From: Candidatus Woesearchaeota archaeon CG10_big_fil_rev_8_21_14_0_10_37_12
GTDB taxonomy: Archaea; Nanobdellota; Nanobdellia; Woesearchaeales; ARS49
Assembly: GCA_002762795.1 (NCBI GenBank)
Contig: PCYA01000018.1
Span: forward strand, 44,163 to 108,162
Direction: 5' to 3'
DNA length: 64,000 nt
The translations under genes and the position numbers were made by a program. Shown in pieces: positions 62,521-64,000 of this stretch. Under the pieces are notes generated by a model that was not told the origin of the DNA, ran no database searches, and saw only the letters and a program-made list of their open reading frames with translations. Positions within the stretch are counted from its first letter, which is position 1. Every line of letters starts with the position of its first letter.

Positions 62521-63819
62521 ATGGTTGTAGTGAAGGAGATGCCACGAGTTGACATTTCCACACAGCCATCTAATTTTGGTAAATTTGTTGATCGGGCTTT
62601 TCGTGATGTGAAGCCTGTTATTGTTTCTGGTTTTGATCCTGAGTTGGACAGAACTGCAAGGGCATTAATGGATGATTTTGTTAATTTTTCTGAGCTTCCT
62701 GATGATAACAAAAGAGAATATTGTTATCCTAAGCTTGCTGGCCAGTTTGGTTTTACGCCGCAAGATACAGAACAGTCAGGGTATGCAGGAGGCAAGGATT
62801 CTGCTGGAGGGAAGTTGCAAGAGCATCGTGAGCATTTTATGATTGGTTCGCAGCTTCCAGAAGGTCATCCTTTGTTGGATATTTGTCCGCCTTTTATTTA
62901 TTTTGATGCAAAAAATGCAGTGGGTTTTCCGTTTCCTGATATGGTTACAAATGGTAACAGGCTTGTTGAGCTTGTTGAAGATGCGCGCATGAGGATGTAT
63001 GCTGGTCTTGAACAAGCAAGAGGTTTGCCTCCTGGAAGTATCGCATTCATTGTTCCGTATGGGACTACTGTTGTGCGCTTGCATCATTATCCTGGAATTA
63101 GAGGAGATATTGTAAAAGAATATGAGGTAAATGGTGTAAAAGCAATTGATATGCTTTTGCCTTCTGGGGAATTGAAAAAGGGTTTGGTGTATGCAGCTGA
63201 TCATACTGATATTGATTGTACTGCTTGGTTGTTGCGCGCAAATAAGCCTGGTTTTGCTCAGCGTGATAAAACTGGAAATGTTGAAAGGTTTACTGCAGGA
63301 AAAGATTATGAGGGTTCGGCTGTTGTGAATGTTGGCGATTATGGTAAGTTTATGTCAAATCCTGATTGGACGCTTGGTGCAGCTCCTTTTGGAACTGTTC
63401 AGGATGGCGGTTATGGTTCTGGTGTGCATTGGGTGGAGATTAATACAGAAACAATGCAAGATCCAAGGTTTTCTATTGTAGCGTTTGGTCATAACAGGCC
63501 AACAGTGGTTGTGTGCGATAAAATTGATAGAATTGTTCGTCCAAATATTGCAAGTGTTGTTCGTCGTGTTATTCCCGAAGTTGATCGTCGTGGTGTGCGT
63601 GAAAGCGAAGCGTTGTATGCGCGTTTGGCAGAGATTGGTTATCTTGGTAGTACGGAAGCTGAGCGATTGGAAAACCTTGCAGGAATGCTTGAAGCGTTAC
63701 GACCTTTGCCGTCTGATAGGGAAGTTGTGAAGGAAATTTTAGGTTGGGAAAGAACACAACCAGAAGACAGTCCGTACAAAGGCAGGCTTGGTCAGTTTTA
63801 TGAAAGAAGAAATACATGA
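62521..63819 (+). CDS. Isopenicillin-N-synthase-like Fe(II)/2-oxoglutarate oxygenase
   Basis: The 432-residue protein fits the IPNS/ACC-oxidase-like oxygenases: N-terminal VDISTQPSNFGKFVDRAFRD, then the jelly-roll core with TVVRLHHYPGI, AADHTDIDCTAWLL (His228-x-Asp230), VVNVGDYGKFMSN, GVHWVEI (His303) and RFSIVAFGHNRP (Arg316-x-Ser318, the 2-oxoglutarate-binding pair 13 residues after the distal His). These are the complete iron and cosubstrate ligands. The substrate is unknown. ATG 62521 is chosen because TTTTATATTG (62491-62499) is about 26 bases upstream. The family is rare in archaea and transfer is likely. Confidence 0.75.
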   Translation: MVVVKEMPRVDISTQPSNFGKFVDRAFRDVKPVIVSGFDPELDRTARALMDDFVNFSELPDDNKREYCYPKLAGQFGFTPQDTEQSGYAGGKDSAGGKLQEHREHFMIGSQLPEGHPLLDICPPFIYFDAKNAVGFPFPDMVTNGNRLVELVEDARMRMYAGLEQARGLPPGSIAFIVPYGTTVVRLHHYPGIRGDIVKEYEVNGVKAIDMLLPSGELKKGLVYAADHTDIDCTAWLLRANKPGFAQRDKTGNVERFTAGKDYEGSAVVNVGDYGKFMSNPDWTLGAAPFGTVQDGGYGSGVHWVEINTETMQDPRFSIVAFGHNRPTVVVCDKIDRIVRPNIASVVRRVIPEVDRRGVRESEALYARLAEIGYLGSTEAERLENLAGMLEALRPLPSDREVVKEILGWERTQPEDSPYKGRLGQFYERRNT

Positions 63820-64000
63820 TTTTTTTGTTTGAGTCCGACGATTAGAGAATTTGTTTAGGCAACTTTGAATTAGTCTGTTTTTGGTCATTGGCGTGAACGC
63901 CTTATTATTTTTGTCGTCGATATTCAAAGTTGGCTTAGGGAACGCTCGAAAATTGTGATTTTCGGCGCACCAAAAAGCTTGGCTTTTTTAGTGCTTTGAC
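63820..64000. repeat. Stem-loop series at the right edge
   Basis: No gene start is seen. Stems: AACTTTGAAT/ATTCAAAGTT (63861-63931) enclosing GGCGT-GA-ACGCC (63890-63901); CGAAAAT-TGTG-ATTTTCG (63947-63964); and a CAC...GTG stem with AAAAAGC/GCTTTTT (63968-63993). Same style as the arrays at 15.6, 21.2, 36.3 and 62 kb; it continues past the window. Confidence 0.6.

Overview
The window is archaeal and very probably comes from a DPANN genome, in the Woesearchaeota/Pacearchaeota direction. This placement is inferred from gene content and not from a phylogeny. Supporting signs are archaeal 16S and 23S rRNA genes linked by tRNA-Ala(TGC), ribosomal protein eL41, aIF-1A, prefoldin alpha, AlaX, a diphthamide-synthase-like gene, four TrmB-like regulators, tRNA introns with bulge-helix-bulge (BHB) junctions, and TATA boxes about 25-28 bases upstream of many start codons (leaderless transcripts). 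Internal operon genes often start through ATGA overlaps or GAGGTG/GGAGG ribosome binding sites. Several genes look bacterial in type (MetK, ScpA, endonuclease III, thioredoxin reductase), as is common in such genomes.

Layout. 1-7.8 kb: regulator and binding-protein region, with TrmB divergent from a haem-oxygenase-fold enzyme plus solute-binding lipoprotein, AlaX, a RelE-type toxin pair, a tandem Lrp regulator divergent from a second binding lipoprotein, a methyltransferase and a second haem-oxygenase-fold enzyme. 7.9-17 kb: RNA region, with tRNA-Leu carrying an intron in its T-loop, the rRNA operon on the minus strand, eL41 (33 codons), tRNA-Glu and tRNA-Ile(TAT) with introns, and tRNA-Gly. 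17-26.7 kb: a paired M16 peptidase, MetK, tRNA-Val, the chain scpA - small ORF - pfdA - ftsY, a YIP1 protein and a one-domain helicase. 26.7-31 kb: secreted and lipoprotein genes. 30.7-36.3 kb: the fba-cutA-rpiB-rpe carbon operon and a calcium-type P-ATPase. 36.8-42.4 kb: trxB, a YecM-like gene, aIF-1A, a nuclease and an M64 peptidase. 42.4-49.6 kb: accessory region with a frameshifted binding protein, three TrmB genes, two PIN toxin pairs, a cupin gene and an N-terminally short Dph2. 49.6-64 kb: envelope proteins, SppA, DNA glycosylases, a HemN-like radical SAM protein, a large unknown protein and an isopenicillin-N-synthase-like oxygenase.

Two themes stand out. First, solute-binding lipoproteins of the LivK type occur five times (three intact, one frameshifted, one remnant) with no ABC permease or ATPase in 64 kb, and three of them face a regulator across a short promoter that contains an inverted repeat. 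Second, the long intergenic regions are packed with perfect short stem-loops. Three of them share a modular element whose joints are conserved in sequence (GTCAGAA, TTCTGAGCATGCTCAAGAA, TTCTTGACA) while the stems between the joints differ but stay perfectly paired. I know of no described family that fits it.
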